35,119 bases of DNA from Bacteroidales bacterium. Lineage in GTDB: Bacteria > Bacteroidota > Bacteroidia > Bacteroidales > Paludibacteraceae. Under the pieces are notes generated by a model. That model did no database searches. It was not told the origin of the DNA and was given only the letters and a program-made list of their open reading frames with translations. The first letter of the stretch is position 1. Each line of letters begins with the position of its first letter. Shown one piece after another: positions 1 to 7,446 of the stretch. The stretch is from contig CAAFZS010000001.1 in the NCBI GenBank assembly GCA_900767595.1, positions 1 through 35,119 of the forward strand, read 5' to 3'. A program made the position numbers and the translations under genes.

Positions 1-324
1 AAATCCAAACAAGAAGGACAAAAAATCAATTCAGCAAATTTGCGAAATCGGGCTACGCCCTCAAAAATCAAAAAAAAATCTCAATAAAAATCTAACTAAA
101 AATCCAGAGGGAGCGCCCCTCGTCGGAGTGCGCTCAGTACGAGGTGAGCCCTTTCCCTAGATACGGTTTTCCCGTTAAGCGGGACAACCATGCCTCTCCC
201 CAGAAAGCAAGCTTTCCGGGGACCCCATATATTGGGGCACAAGAATGCCCCGACGAGCGGGGAGGGCTATTGAACGCCCGTTGGGCTATTGAAGATTGAA
301 AAAATGCAAAAAAATACAAATAAA
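1..324. repeat. Gene-free repeat and hairpin cluster upstream of the GH3 gene
   Basis: No credible gene is seen. The A-rich left part (1-31) shares two exact blocks with 5242-5273, and both tracts end in a small hairpin (50-60 here, 5292-5299 there). Further right are stacked GC-rich hairpins: GAGGG 107-111 with CCCTC 117-121, an 11-bp stem with one mismatch at 198-208/211-221, CCCC 223-226 with GGGG 234-237, and GGGGCA 234-239 with TGCCCC 245-250. Some arms overlap, so the structures are mutually exclusive. The 24-nt block 234-257 recurs identically at 5193-5216. Minus-strand open frames here look like by-products of the repeats. Confidence 0.6.
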
Positions 325-356
325 TTTGTATATGTCAAAAAAAAATCGTACCTTTG
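325..356 (+). promoter_or_regulatory. Bacteroidota primary-sigma promoter of the GH3 gene
   Basis: The -33 box TTTG lies at 325-328 and the -7 box TACCTTTG at 349-356, separated by 20 bp. The GH3 ATG follows 30 bp downstream. An in-frame TTG at 354 lies inside the -7 box and so cannot be the translation start. Confidence 0.85.
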
Positions 357-386
357 CACCCAAATTGGATAATTTGCGAGATAACT

Positions 387-2747
387 ATGAGAAAACTATC
401 AAAAACACTATTAAAAACATTATGTGCAACACTGGTTTTGGGCACTTTGTGCGGCACGCTTATTTCTTGTAATAAAATGGATAGAACGATTGACAATCTG
501 TATAACAGTATGACGCTCGAAGAGCGCATTGCGCAGTTGCACGGGCAACACTTGGGCGATTATTTCTTACCTAACGGGGAACTCGATACCGCTAAGTGCG
601 AACGCGACCTCATTCACGGCGCAGGGCATTTCTCCCAGTTTGCCGTTTCCGATCGTGCGACACCCGAACAGATGCGCGAGAAAGTGATTACGATGCAGAC
701 ATGGCTCCAACAGCATAACCGTCTCTATATCCCCGCCCTCTTTCACGAGGAGGTGCTCAGTGGTATAGCGGCTTACGGGGCAACCGTCTATCCTCAACAG
801 ATAGGAATGGCTTGTTCGTTCAATCCCGCTTTGGCTCAGGTGAAGACCTATCAGACCGCAACGGACCTCAAGATGATCGGCGGACGCTTGGCATTATCGC
901 CTATGGTAGATGTGATACGCAACCCGTCCTTCAACCGCTTGGAGGAGTCCTATGGTGAGGATGCCTACCTGTCTGCGGCGATGGGTGTGGCATTCGTTAA
1001 AGGATTGCAGCATGGCGACTTGCGCGATGGTGTAGCCGCTTGCACCAAACACTATCTTGGTTATGGCGGTGGAGGCGAGGCCCCTCTCAAAGAACGAATG
1101 GAAGAGATACTGCTTCCTCACGAGGCTATTTTCCGCTTGGCGCACAGCCAAGCCTTGATGCCGGCTTATCACTCGGTGGATGGGGTGAAGATGATTGCCA
1201 ATAAACATTACTTGACCGATGTGGCTCGTGAATATATGCATTTCGACGGCGTGATTGTGAGCGATTACGGAGCTATCGAGCAGAACGATGCCGAACCCGA
1301 TACATTGCATTGTGCGGCAGCTGCGTTGAAGGCAGGTAACGATGTCGATTTCCCTGACGGAAATGCGTATAAGTATTTGCCTCAGGCTCTCGAACAAGGC
1401 TTAATCACCGAAGCGGATATCGAACGCGCCGTCAAAGCCGTCCTCCGCCTCAAATATCGCTTAGGCTTGTTGGATAATATATCAACGACCAACCCTACAC
1501 CTCTACTCCTCTCCTCCTCTACACCCATCGCCTGGGATCGTCCCGAGGAGCAGCAGACCTCCTACGAACTGGCGACGCAGTCGGTAGTGCTGTTGCAAAA
1601 CAACGGCGTGCTGCCGTTGGCAGGTCAGCAGAAGATTGCGTTAGTTGGACCGAATGCGAACACGATGTGGGCGATGTTAGGCGACTACAGTTACCACTCG
1701 ATGCGGTATTTCTGGCAACTCTTTGAGGAAGATGCTCTCCATCCCGTTATCCACACCTTACTCGACGGACTGCAACAAGGACTGCCCGAAGGCTCAATCT
1801 TAGAGTATAGCCGCGGCTGCGACTGGACGGAGGAGTTAGAAACCGTCATTGAAGAGGGTGGCGATGCGCGAGCACAATATATGCGAATGATACAAGGCCG
1901 TCAAGTGAAAAACGACGATGTAATCGATAGAAAAGCGGCTTTACGAATCGCGAAACAGAGTGATGTAATCATCGCTGCGATGGGTGAGAACGTGATGCTG
2001 AGCGGAGAAAACCGCGACCGCAAGACCTTGCGCCTGCCCGGCTCGCAAGAGCAGTTCGTGAAGGAACTCATTGCTACCGGCAAACCGGTAGTGCTGGTCA
2101 TCTTCGGCGGTCGTGCGCAAGTGATATCCTCGATCGCCAAGGACTGTGCGGCGATTATTCAAGCTTGGTATCCGGGTGAGATGGGCGGTATAGCAGTAGC
2201 GGATATCCTCTACGGAAAGGTCGTTCCGTCAGGCAAACTGAGCGTGACCTATCCTGCTGTTGAGTTGCACGAGCCTATCTGCTATAACTACGGTCTAATG
2301 CCCAACGACGAGCGCGTGGCTTGGCCGTTCGGTTACGGACTGAGTTATACGACCTTTGCCTATAGCGGCTTGCAACTGCCCGCAGAGGTGAAGACAAGTA
2401 AGGAATATATGGACCTAATGTTGGAAGTAACAAATACCGGTAAGGTCGATGCTGACGAGATCGTACAGATTTACCTCTCGCCCCTCGACAGGTCAGCGAA
2501 ACATAAGCCGATACAACTGCAAGGATTTGCCCGCGTGAGTGTAGCGGCAGAGGAGACACAACCGGTACAGGTGCGCCTTTATACCGAACAGTTCGGCTAT
2601 TGGACACCCGAAGGCTGGACGGTAGAGCCCGGGCGGTATAGGGTCAAAGTCGGTGCGTCTAGCCAAGATATACGCCTCGAACAGGAAGTGGTGCTGACGG
2701 GAAAGACCCTTATCAAACCCCTCAGGGAACATTATCTTGCGGAGTAG
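387..2747 (+). CDS. Glycoside hydrolase family 3 lipoprotein (beta-glucosidase/xylosidase type)
   Basis: This is a 786-residue exported glycosidase that should release terminal beta-linked sugars from oligosaccharides at the cell surface or in the periplasm. ATG 387 is chosen because it follows the promoter and gives a lipoprotein signal ending in LISC (lipidated Cys28). The GH3 TIM barrel covers about residues 50-345. The nucleophile is Asp293 in the VIVSDYGAI motif. The second alpha/beta domain follows (about 395-610), and a fibronectin-III-like C-terminal domain starts after the GYGLSYT motif. The exact substrate cannot be read from the sequence. The linker between the first two domains (about 1489-1530) is low complexity and resembles the repeat that follows the stop codon. 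It appears to be monocistronic and is not embedded in a SusCD-type polysaccharide locus. Confidence 0.93.
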   Translation: MRKLSKTLLKTLCATLVLGTLCGTLISCNKMDRTIDNLYNSMTLEERIAQLHGQHLGDYFLPNGELDTAKCERDLIHGAGHFSQFAVSDRATPEQMREKVITMQTWLQQHNRLYIPALFHEEVLSGIAAYGATVYPQQIGMACSFNPALAQVKTYQTATDLKMIGGRLALSPMVDVIRNPSFNRLEESYGEDAYLSAAMGVAFVKGLQHGDLRDGVAACTKHYLGYGGGGEAPLKERMEEILLPHEAIFRLAHSQALMPAYHSVDGVKMIANKHYLTDVAREYMHFDGVIVSDYGAIEQNDAEPDTLHCAAAALKAGNDVDFPDGNAYKYLPQALEQGLITEADIERAVKAVLRLKYRLGLLDNISTTNPTPLLLSSSTPIAWDRPEEQQTSYELATQSVVLLQNNGVLPLAGQQKIALVGPNANTMWAMLGDYSYHSMRYFWQLFEEDALHPVIHTLLDGLQQGLPEGSILEYSRGCDWTEELETVIEEGGDARAQYMRMIQGRQVKNDDVIDRKAALRIAKQSDVIIAAMGENVMLSGENRDRKTLRLPGSQEQFVKELIATGKPVVLVIFGGRAQVISSIAKDCAAIIQAWYPGEMGGIAVADILYGKVVPSGKLSVTYPAVELHEPICYNYGLMPNDERVAWPFGYGLSYTTFAYSGLQLPAEVKTSKEYMDLMLEVTNTGKVDADEIVQIYLSPLDRSAKHKPIQLQGFARVSVAAEETQPVQVRLYTEQFGYWTPEGWTVEPGRYRVKVGASSQDIRLEQEVVLTGKTLIKPLREHYLAE

Positions 2748-2775
2748 AGGAGTAGGGTAGTAGAGGAGTAGGGTA
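2743..2775. repeat. Tandem short-word repeat after the GH3 gene
   Basis: Two and a half copies of a word close to TAGAGGAGTAGGGTAG start at the GH3 stop codon. Its complement (CCTCTACTCCT) also occurs inside the GH3 gene near 1500. No terminator with a T-run is seen. Confidence 0.7.
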
Positions 2776-2814
2776 AAAAATTATGATTATGAAGAAGAAA
2801 AAAGTGCAAATAAA

Positions 2815-2846
2815 TTTGCATATATCGAAAAAAAGTTGTATCTTTG
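2815..2846 (+). promoter_or_regulatory. Bacteroidota promoter of the GNAT toxin-antitoxin-like module
   Basis: TTTG lies at 2815-2818 and TATCTTTG at 2839-2846, with a 20-bp spacer. The small first gene starts 42 bp downstream. Confidence 0.85.
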
Positions 2847-2888
2847 CAGGCGAAAATGAAATTGTAATACTTAAAAACTTTAAATACT

Positions 2889-3059
2889 ATGGCTAGACCA
2901 ATTCGTGAAACACCTATTCTAACAGGGGAAGATGCTCTTCGTTTCGATGAAGAAATGAAGCGCGTGGAAAGTATGCCTCAAAGCGAGCGTCGTCAAAATA
3001 GATTAAATTTAGAACGCTCCTGTCATTCGTTTGTTAGCAATCTTACTGTTTTAATTTGA
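2889..3059 (+). CDS. Small antitoxin-like partner of the GNAT protein (56 aa)
   Basis: A 56-residue charged protein beginning MARPIRETPILTGEDALRF. It directly follows a strong promoter, and its TGA (3057-3059) shares one base with the ATG of the acetyltransferase gene (3059-3061), so the two should be translationally coupled. I recall small proteins with a similar MARPI-x-x-TP start next to GNAT genes in Bacteroidota, but have not checked this. No ribbon-helix-helix fold, as found in the antitoxins of TacT-type GNAT toxins, is obvious. Its role as an antitoxin is inferred from size, order and coupling. The C-terminal part (about residues 38-56) looks less charged and may be variable. Confidence 0.75.
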   Translation: MARPIRETPILTGEDALRFDEEMKRVESMPQSERRQNRLNLERSCHSFVSNLTVLI

Positions 3060-3574
3060 TGGAACTCAGACGGTTGACTTCGGCAGAACCGATAACCACG
3101 TTCAGTTGTGGCGATGAGGATCTTAACGGATTCTTGTTAGATGATGCAATTCCTTCTGCAAATAAACGCATAGCAAACACCTTCGTGCTTTATGATGAAA
3201 CGAAGGCTGTTGCTTATTTCTGCTTGTTAACTGATAAAATCACGAAACAAGAAGTTTCTAAAGCTGATTGGCGTCGGTTTAAGAAACAATTCCCTAACGG
3301 AAAGCAATTTAGCAGTTATCCATCTATTAAGATAGGTCGATTTGCAGTATCTGAAAATCAAGTGCATTTAGGTATTGGCACGAACTTGTTAAGTTGGATT
3401 AAATTACAATTATTGCAACAAATCACGTTACCTGCCTATCGTTTCATTACGGTTGATGCATATTTGTCAGCTATTCCTTTTTATGAAAAGAACGGCTTCA
3501 AGCAGTTGCAACCACTGGACGACAACAAGAACACGCGTTTAATGTACTTCGATATATTAAGTTTAATTGATTAG
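3059..3574 (+). CDS. GNAT acetyltransferase, TacT-like toxin candidate
   Basis: A 171-residue GCN5-related N-acetyltransferase. The start ATG 3059 overlaps the stop of the small upstream gene. The N-terminus carries the F-x-CGDEDLNGFL signature common in GNAT toxins of TA modules. The body has a KIGRFAVSENQ strand, an acetyl-CoA binding loop QVHLGIG and a C-terminal FYEKNGF motif. TacT/AtaT relatives acetylate the amino group of aminoacyl-tRNA and block translation. Whether this protein does so is an inference from the family and the paired small gene. It could also be an ordinary small-molecule acetyltransferase. The A+T-rich sequence contrasts with the housekeeping genes, consistent with accessory DNA. 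Confidence 0.85.
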   Translation: MELRRLTSAEPITTFSCGDEDLNGFLLDDAIPSANKRIANTFVLYDETKAVAYFCLLTDKITKQEVSKADWRRFKKQFPNGKQFSSYPSIKIGRFAVSENQVHLGIGTNLLSWIKLQLLQQITLPAYRFITVDAYLSAIPFYEKNGFKQLQPLDDNKNTRLMYFDILSLID

Positions 3575-3589
3575 TGCCTATGATTGACC

Positions 3590-3609
3590 GGCATCGTAAA
3601 GGCGATGCC
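3590..3609 (+). terminator. Weak hairpin after the GNAT gene
   Basis: A 7-bp stem, GGCATCG with CGATGCC, encloses a 6-nt loop 15 bp after the stop codon. There is no T-run, so this may only be a 3-prime end stabiliser. Confidence 0.4.
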
Positions 3610-3663
3610 AATAAATAACGGAATAATAATCAAAAATGCCTATGAAATAAAACAAGCAAGAAA

Positions 3664-3695
3664 TTTGCACAATAGATAATATAGCGTTATCTTTG
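3664..3695 (+). promoter_or_regulatory. Bacteroidota promoter ahead of the structured leader
   Basis: TTTG lies at 3664-3667 and TATCTTTG at 3688-3695, spacer 20 bp. Transcription should begin around 3701-3703, exactly at the 5-prime arm of the long hairpin. Confidence 0.8.
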
Positions 3696-3700
3696 TTTCA

Positions 3701-3823
3701 CACATCCTGTAAAATCGCCAATTTTTAGCAGTTGTGAAGTAAAGTTCAACGCTCACTCATTTAGAGTGGGCTTTACTTCGATAATTCAACTGCGCAGGTG
3801 TTTGGCGATACCTATAGGATGTG
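3701..3823 (+). ncRNA. Candidate structured leader RNA (long nested hairpin)
   Basis: Five consecutive stems nest into one arm. They are 3701-3708/3816-3823 (8 bp), 3714-3721/3802-3809 (8 bp), 3729-3734/3787-3792 (6 bp), 3736-3744/3771-3779 (9 bp) and 3752-3758/3764-3770 (7 bp with one or two G-U pairs, loop ATTTA). Internal loops are asymmetric. The structure begins where the upstream promoter should start transcription and ends 92 nt before the lipoprotein ATG. A further short pairing, AGTCC 3836-3840 region with GGACT near 3867-3871, follows. It matches no RNA family I can name. It could be a regulatory leader or a palindromic mobile repeat. Confidence 0.5.
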
Positions 3824-3915
3824 GATTAAAAAGTTTAGTCCACTTTTTTGTGCCTTGTAAAGCAACGGACTGCGAATTAATATTTTTAATCAACAAAACA
3901 CATAAATGCAAAATT

Positions 3916-4323
3916 ATGAAGCACATTAAGTTATTATTAATCTGTATTCTTGGCCTAATGCTGTCATCTTGCCATGATGAAATGTTTAATACTCTAAAGG
4001 GGAAAGAGTTCCGTTTAGAAACATCAACAAACGATTTCTATATCCAATATGATTTTGACACCAAAAAAGATATAGTAATTTGGCGGTCATATGACCAATA
4101 CGGCACAATTAAAAGAATAGAACATTGGCATGAGTACGAAACAGTTGGAACAGAGATAAAGTTGTATTTATATAGAAGCAATACTCAATATGCAAGTGGA
4201 AAAGAAACAGAGGCCGACTTAAAATATTCAGGTTGGAAAGATAAACCAACGAGCACGCTCCAATATCATGAAACGTATCTTATTGATAAAGAAGGTAATA
4301 AGTACATATTGCATAAGCGATGA
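3916..4323 (+). CDS. Small lipoprotein of unknown function
   Basis: A 135-residue predicted lipoprotein. The signal sequence ends in LSSC with Cys19 as lipidation site. The open frame extends upstream to 3766, but that part runs through the structured leader and would bury the signal peptide, so ATG 3916 is preferred. The mature part is hydrophilic and rich in Tyr, Lys and Thr, with alternating short strands suggesting a small beta-sheet or lipocalin-like fold. No family is recognised. It lies between the structured leader and another small exported protein, with A+T-rich codon use unlike the housekeeping genes. Confidence 0.75.
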   Translation: MKHIKLLLICILGLMLSSCHDEMFNTLKGKEFRLETSTNDFYIQYDFDTKKDIVIWRSYDQYGTIKRIEHWHEYETVGTEIKLYLYRSNTQYASGKETEADLKYSGWKDKPTSTLQYHETYLIDKEGNKYILHKR

Positions 4324-4399
4324 TAATTATTTGATAACCATCTAAGAATTAACAACGGAGTATGCCGAAAATCCGAAAAGAGAGTAGGAAAAAATCAGA

Positions 4400-4879
4400 A
4401 TGAAAAAGATATTTCTATTGTTCAGCGCAATTATAACTTGTGCTCTGAGTATGGCACAAACCAACTCGTTCTTGCATGACACAACGTCAACTTTGGTTCG
4501 TCTTTCTAGTCATTATATGTTGGGAGACCAATACTTAACCATCAAACAAGTTGGACAACTTTACGAAACCCAATGTCCCGAAGCTTTTGCTAAATACAAA
4601 TCAGCGAAAGCATGTACGGTAGCAGGTGCAACGGTTTTTGCCATTGGAGGACTTGAGATTGTTGGTGTAAGTGCATTTTATCGTGCATTAAATAGCCGAA
4701 CACGACCTATTGCATATTCTATCGGTTCTATTGTTGCAGGCACTGGCTTAATTGTAATGCTTTGTGCTCCATTAAAGTATATGAAGGCTGTAGATATTTA
4801 CAATGAACGAAAGACCTACGAACTTACTCTTGTTCCATCAGCTGGAGTAGATGGTATAGGATTGGCTATTCGTTGGTAA
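4400..4879 (+). CDS. Small exported/membrane protein of unknown function
   Basis: A 159-residue protein with an N-terminal signal peptide (cleavage likely after SMAQ, near residue 20). Two hydrophobic stretches follow, at about residues 72-94 and 106-124, with an amphipathic tail ending in GIGLAIRW. The aromatic C-terminal end resembles Bacteroidota envelope proteins, but the protein is too short for a full barrel and may be an inner-membrane protein with two helices. It probably shares a transcript with the preceding lipoprotein (76-bp spacer). A terminator follows directly. No function can be assigned. Confidence 0.75.
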   Translation: MKKIFLLFSAIITCALSMAQTNSFLHDTTSTLVRLSSHYMLGDQYLTIKQVGQLYETQCPEAFAKYKSAKACTVAGATVFAIGGLEIVGVSAFYRALNSRTRPIAYSIGSIVAGTGLIVMLCAPLKYMKAVDIYNERKTYELTLVPSAGVDGIGLAIRW

Positions 4880-4910
4880 AAAATGCATTGTAAAAGAATA
4901 AAACTCTCTC

Positions 4911-4945
4911 CACATCGCAGCCTCTCGGGGTTGCGATGGTTTTTT
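4911..4945 (+). terminator. Rho-independent terminator
   Basis: The stem CATCGCA 4913-4919 pairs with TGCGATG 4932-4938, followed by a run of six T (4940-4945). It closes the two-gene accessory unit. Confidence 0.85.
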
Positions 4946-4988
4946 GACCGCTCGCGGCACAGAACGGTCATTGATTAAAACTGAAAAA

Positions 4989-5147
4989 GGGACAGCCAAG
5001 CCCATAGGGCTTAAAGGAGCACGATAGAGTCCCGTAGAAACAGTTGTGTCCCCGCCGCTGGGTCGGTGGGGGTTGGAGGGGCGACGCCATGGGGGCGTCG
5101 GTTTCCGAGGGACTGCTATCTGCGCGCACGCAAAAAAAGGCTGTCCC
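4989..5147. repeat. Palindromic element with nested inverted repeats
   Basis: The outer arms GGGACAGCC (4989-4997) and GGCTGTCCC (5139-5147) are perfect complements. Inside, 5023-5041 pairs imperfectly with 5101-5120. At the centre is a 7-bp hairpin, CGACGCC 5082-5088 with GGCGTCG 5094-5100, and near the left arm is AAGCCC 4998-5003 with GGGCTT 5007-5012. No gene is seen; the short open frames are unconvincing. It could be a MITE-like element or a structured RNA. Confidence 0.55.
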
Positions 5148-5192
5148 CAAAAACCGAGAAACCACAGAAGCGGGAGGGAGCGCTGCCGGCAA

Positions 5193-5216
5193 GGGGCACA
5201 AGAATGCCCCGACGAG
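5193..5216. repeat. 24-bp repeat identical to 234-257
   Basis: This block is identical to 234-257 and contains the hairpin GGGGCA/TGCCCC. The A-rich tract that follows (5242-5350) shares blocks with 1-31, so the two gaps upstream of the GH3 and DPP-IV genes are built from the same modules in different order. Confidence 0.8.
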
Positions 5217-5350
5217 GCAGGGAGACTTCGCGACGCTAACAAAATCCAAACAAGAACAAACAAAAAATCAATTGAGCAATAGTTTTAAATCGCTATCGCT
5301 CAAAAATCTAACTAAAAATCTAGCAAAAAATCCTAAAAAATACAAATAGA

Positions 5351-5382
5351 TTTGTATATGTCATTTTTTTTCACTACCTTTG
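5351..5382 (+). promoter_or_regulatory. Bacteroidota promoter of the DPP-IV operon
   Basis: TTTG lies at 5351-5354 and TACCTTTG at 5375-5382, spacer 20 bp, and the DPP-IV ATG is 28 bp downstream. The in-frame TTG at 5380 lies inside the -7 box and is rejected as a start. Confidence 0.85.
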
Positions 5383-5409
5383 CACGAAATTTGTGTTATC
5401 AAAAGGCTT

Positions 5410-7446
5410 ATGAGAAAAAAAATGTTATTTATAATGCTCCTCGCGGCGGGTGTGTGCGCGCAAGCGAAAGCAGATTTGTTAAGTGAGATCTTGACGAACA
5501 AGTGGGCAGCCAAGACCGTCAAGACGAGTGTCATCGACAGTATCCTCAATGCGGATAGCAAAGACCCGGCTCCCCGTTGGTCGCTAACTTACGAGAATAA
5601 GCAGAAATGTTTCCGCCGTTCGTTTGTGGCGGATTATTTCATTGTCGATAACCAAAAGAACACCCGTACCCATCTGAGCGACACCCTCGTTCGGGACGCG
5701 GTGATGAGCCCTAACGGTCGCTATATCGCCTTTATCAAGGGGAACAACCTATTCGTTCACAAACTCGACTACGGCACCGAAGTGGCCGTTACCACCGACG
5801 AGGACCCCGATATCCTGAACGGCGTAGCCGATTGGCTGTACGAAGAGGAGTTTGGTTGTACCCATATCTTCGAATGGGCTCCGGATAGCAAGACCCTCGC
5901 TTTTGTTCGCTTGGACGAGCACGCCGTGCCGACCTTCACATGGCAGGAGATGTTGGACAGTGTTTCAACCTATCCCGTCAATCGTTCCGTTCGTTATCCT
6001 CGTGCAGGGGAAGCCAACGCGAAAGCACGCGTGTGCCTGTACGACATCCAATATAAGGACGTGAAGACGGTGGAGATAGGGGAAACGGAATATGTACCTC
6101 GTCTGCATTGGCACGGCGACCAACTGATGATACAGAAACTCAATCGTGACCAAAACAAGATGGAAGTGCTGGAGTGCAACCCCAAATCGACCGTCAGCAA
6201 ACTATGGTACAAAGAGGAGTGTAAAGAAGGATGGGTCGATTATGCGGACTTTGACGAATGGCAGTGGCTGAGCAACGGGAACGTGATTGTCGTGAACAGC
6301 AAGAGCGGCTGGCGTCAAGCGTACCTATATTCCAAACAAGGCAAACAACAGCAACAACTCACCCAAGAAGGCGTGGACCTAACCAAAGTCTATGGCTACG
6401 ACGAGAAGAACAAGACCCTCTTTGGCGTGCTCTCAACCGAGATTGGCAACCAAGTCGTTGACGGGCTAGGTTATAACGCAGATAAGAAAACGGGAATGCA
6501 CACCCTCTATGTCTCGAAGGACGGTACCCGTTTCATCGACCGCTACGAGGATACCGAAACGCCTTACCTCTACACGATGTATCAACGCAAAGGCAAACAA
6601 TTTAGCGAGGTTGAGGTGGCGGAGTTGACGAAGGTCAATCAAGAGAACCGGACCCTCGCAGAGCGTTGGCAAGCGCAAGGACTGAATAATATGGAGTTCT
6701 TCTCGTTCACAACCGAACGCGGGGACGAGATCAACGGGTGGATGATTCTGCCGCCCGACTTAGACGAGGCGAATAAGTATCCGGTTATTATGTTGCAATA
6801 CTCGGGTCCGGATAGCCAACGGGTGCTCGATCGTTGGAATAAGAGATGGGAACACGCCTTAGCGGCTTTAGGCTATATCGTCGTTTGTGTCGATGGCCGT
6901 GGTACGGCCGGTCGCGGTAGTCAATGGCGTTTTGCTACGTATATGCGCCTCGGTCAACGCGAGGCAGAGGACCTTATCAGTGCGGCTCGCTGGTTACAGC
7001 AGATGCCCTATGTGGATGGCAGTCGGATGTGTCTTGGCGGTTGGAGTTACGGCGGATTTGAGACGCTCATGACTATGAGCCAACCCAATAGTCCCTTCCG
7101 TTGCGGGTTTGCTATTGCGCCTGTCACGGACTTCCGTCTTTATGACAGCGGCTATACGGAGCGGTTCATGCGTCGCCCGCAAGTGAATGAGGCCGGGTAT
7201 ATGGGTTGCGACCTAACGGCTATGGCAAGCAGACTGAAAGGGAACCTGTTGCTCGTTCACGCCTTAGCGGACGATAATGTGCATTGTCAACAAACATGGC
7301 GATATATCAATGCCCTCGTTGAGGCAGGTAAGCAGTTCGAGATGCATATCTATCCCGACGACAACCATTCGCTGCTCAAACCGGCAAACAAAGAACATAT
7401 GCATCGCCGTGTGTTATCGTTTTTGGAAAATAACTTACAACAATGA
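5410..7446 (+). CDS. Dipeptidyl-peptidase IV (S9B serine peptidase)
   Basis: A 678-residue exported serine exopeptidase that removes X-Pro or X-Ala dipeptides from peptide N-termini in the periplasm. A signal peptide covers about residues 1-21. The N-terminal beta-propeller (about 60-420) contains the WLYEEEFG segment with the Glu-Glu pair that anchors the substrate amino group, as in human DPP4. The C-terminal alpha/beta hydrolase domain has nucleophile Ser546 in GGWSYGG, Asp621 in ALADDNVH and His653 in PDDNHSL. All catalytic elements are present. It is the first gene of a long operon and overlaps the next gene by the ATGA quartet. Confidence 0.95.
   Translation: MRKKMLFIMLLAAGVCAQAKADLLSEILTNKWAAKTVKTSVIDSILNADSKDPAPRWSLTYENKQKCFRRSFVADYFIVDNQKNTRTHLSDTLVRDAVMSPNGRYIAFIKGNNLFVHKLDYGTEVAVTTDEDPDILNGVADWLYEEEFGCTHIFEWAPDSKTLAFVRLDEHAVPTFTWQEMLDSVSTYPVNRSVRYPRAGEANAKARVCLYDIQYKDVKTVEIGETEYVPRLHWHGDQLMIQKLNRDQNKMEVLECNPKSTVSKLWYKEECKEGWVDYADFDEWQWLSNGNVIVVNSKSGWRQAYLYSKQGKQQQQLTQEGVDLTKVYGYDEKNKTLFGVLSTEIGNQVVDGLGYNADKKTGMHTLYVSKDGTRFIDRYEDTETPYLYTMYQRKGKQFSEVEVAELTKVNQENRTLAERWQAQGLNNMEFFSFTTERGDEINGWMILPPDLDEANKYPVIMLQYSGPDSQRVLDRWNKRWEHALAALGYIVVCVDGRGTAGRGSQWRFATYMRLGQREAEDLISAARWLQQMPYVDGSRMCLGGWSYGGFETLMTMSQPNSPFRCGFAIAPVTDFRLYDSGYTERFMRRPQVNEAGYMGCDLTAMASRLKGNLLLVHALADDNVHCQQTWRYINALVEAGKQFEMHIYPDDNHSLLKPANKEHMHRRVLSFLENNLQQ

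Noticed and set aside
134..319. Minus-strand 61-codon open frame upstream of the GH3 gene
   Set aside because: It shares a short peptide with another frame at 4838-5263 only because both cover the same 24-bp DNA repeat; not a real gene family.
3744..3790. Integron attC-like boxes (GTTCAAC and ATTCAAC fit RYYYAAC)
   Set aside because: The two boxes are in the same orientation and matching GTTRRRY partners are missing. No integrase is seen, and the stems do not follow the attC layout.
3766..3915. N-terminal extension of the small lipoprotein gene
   Set aside because: These codons run through the hairpin leader and would place the lipoprotein signal 50 residues inside the protein.
5044..5349. 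Plus-strand open frames of 78 and 101 codons in the gap before the DPP-IV gene
   Set aside because: They are made of palindromic and A-rich repeat DNA, overlap each other in different frames and have no promoter.
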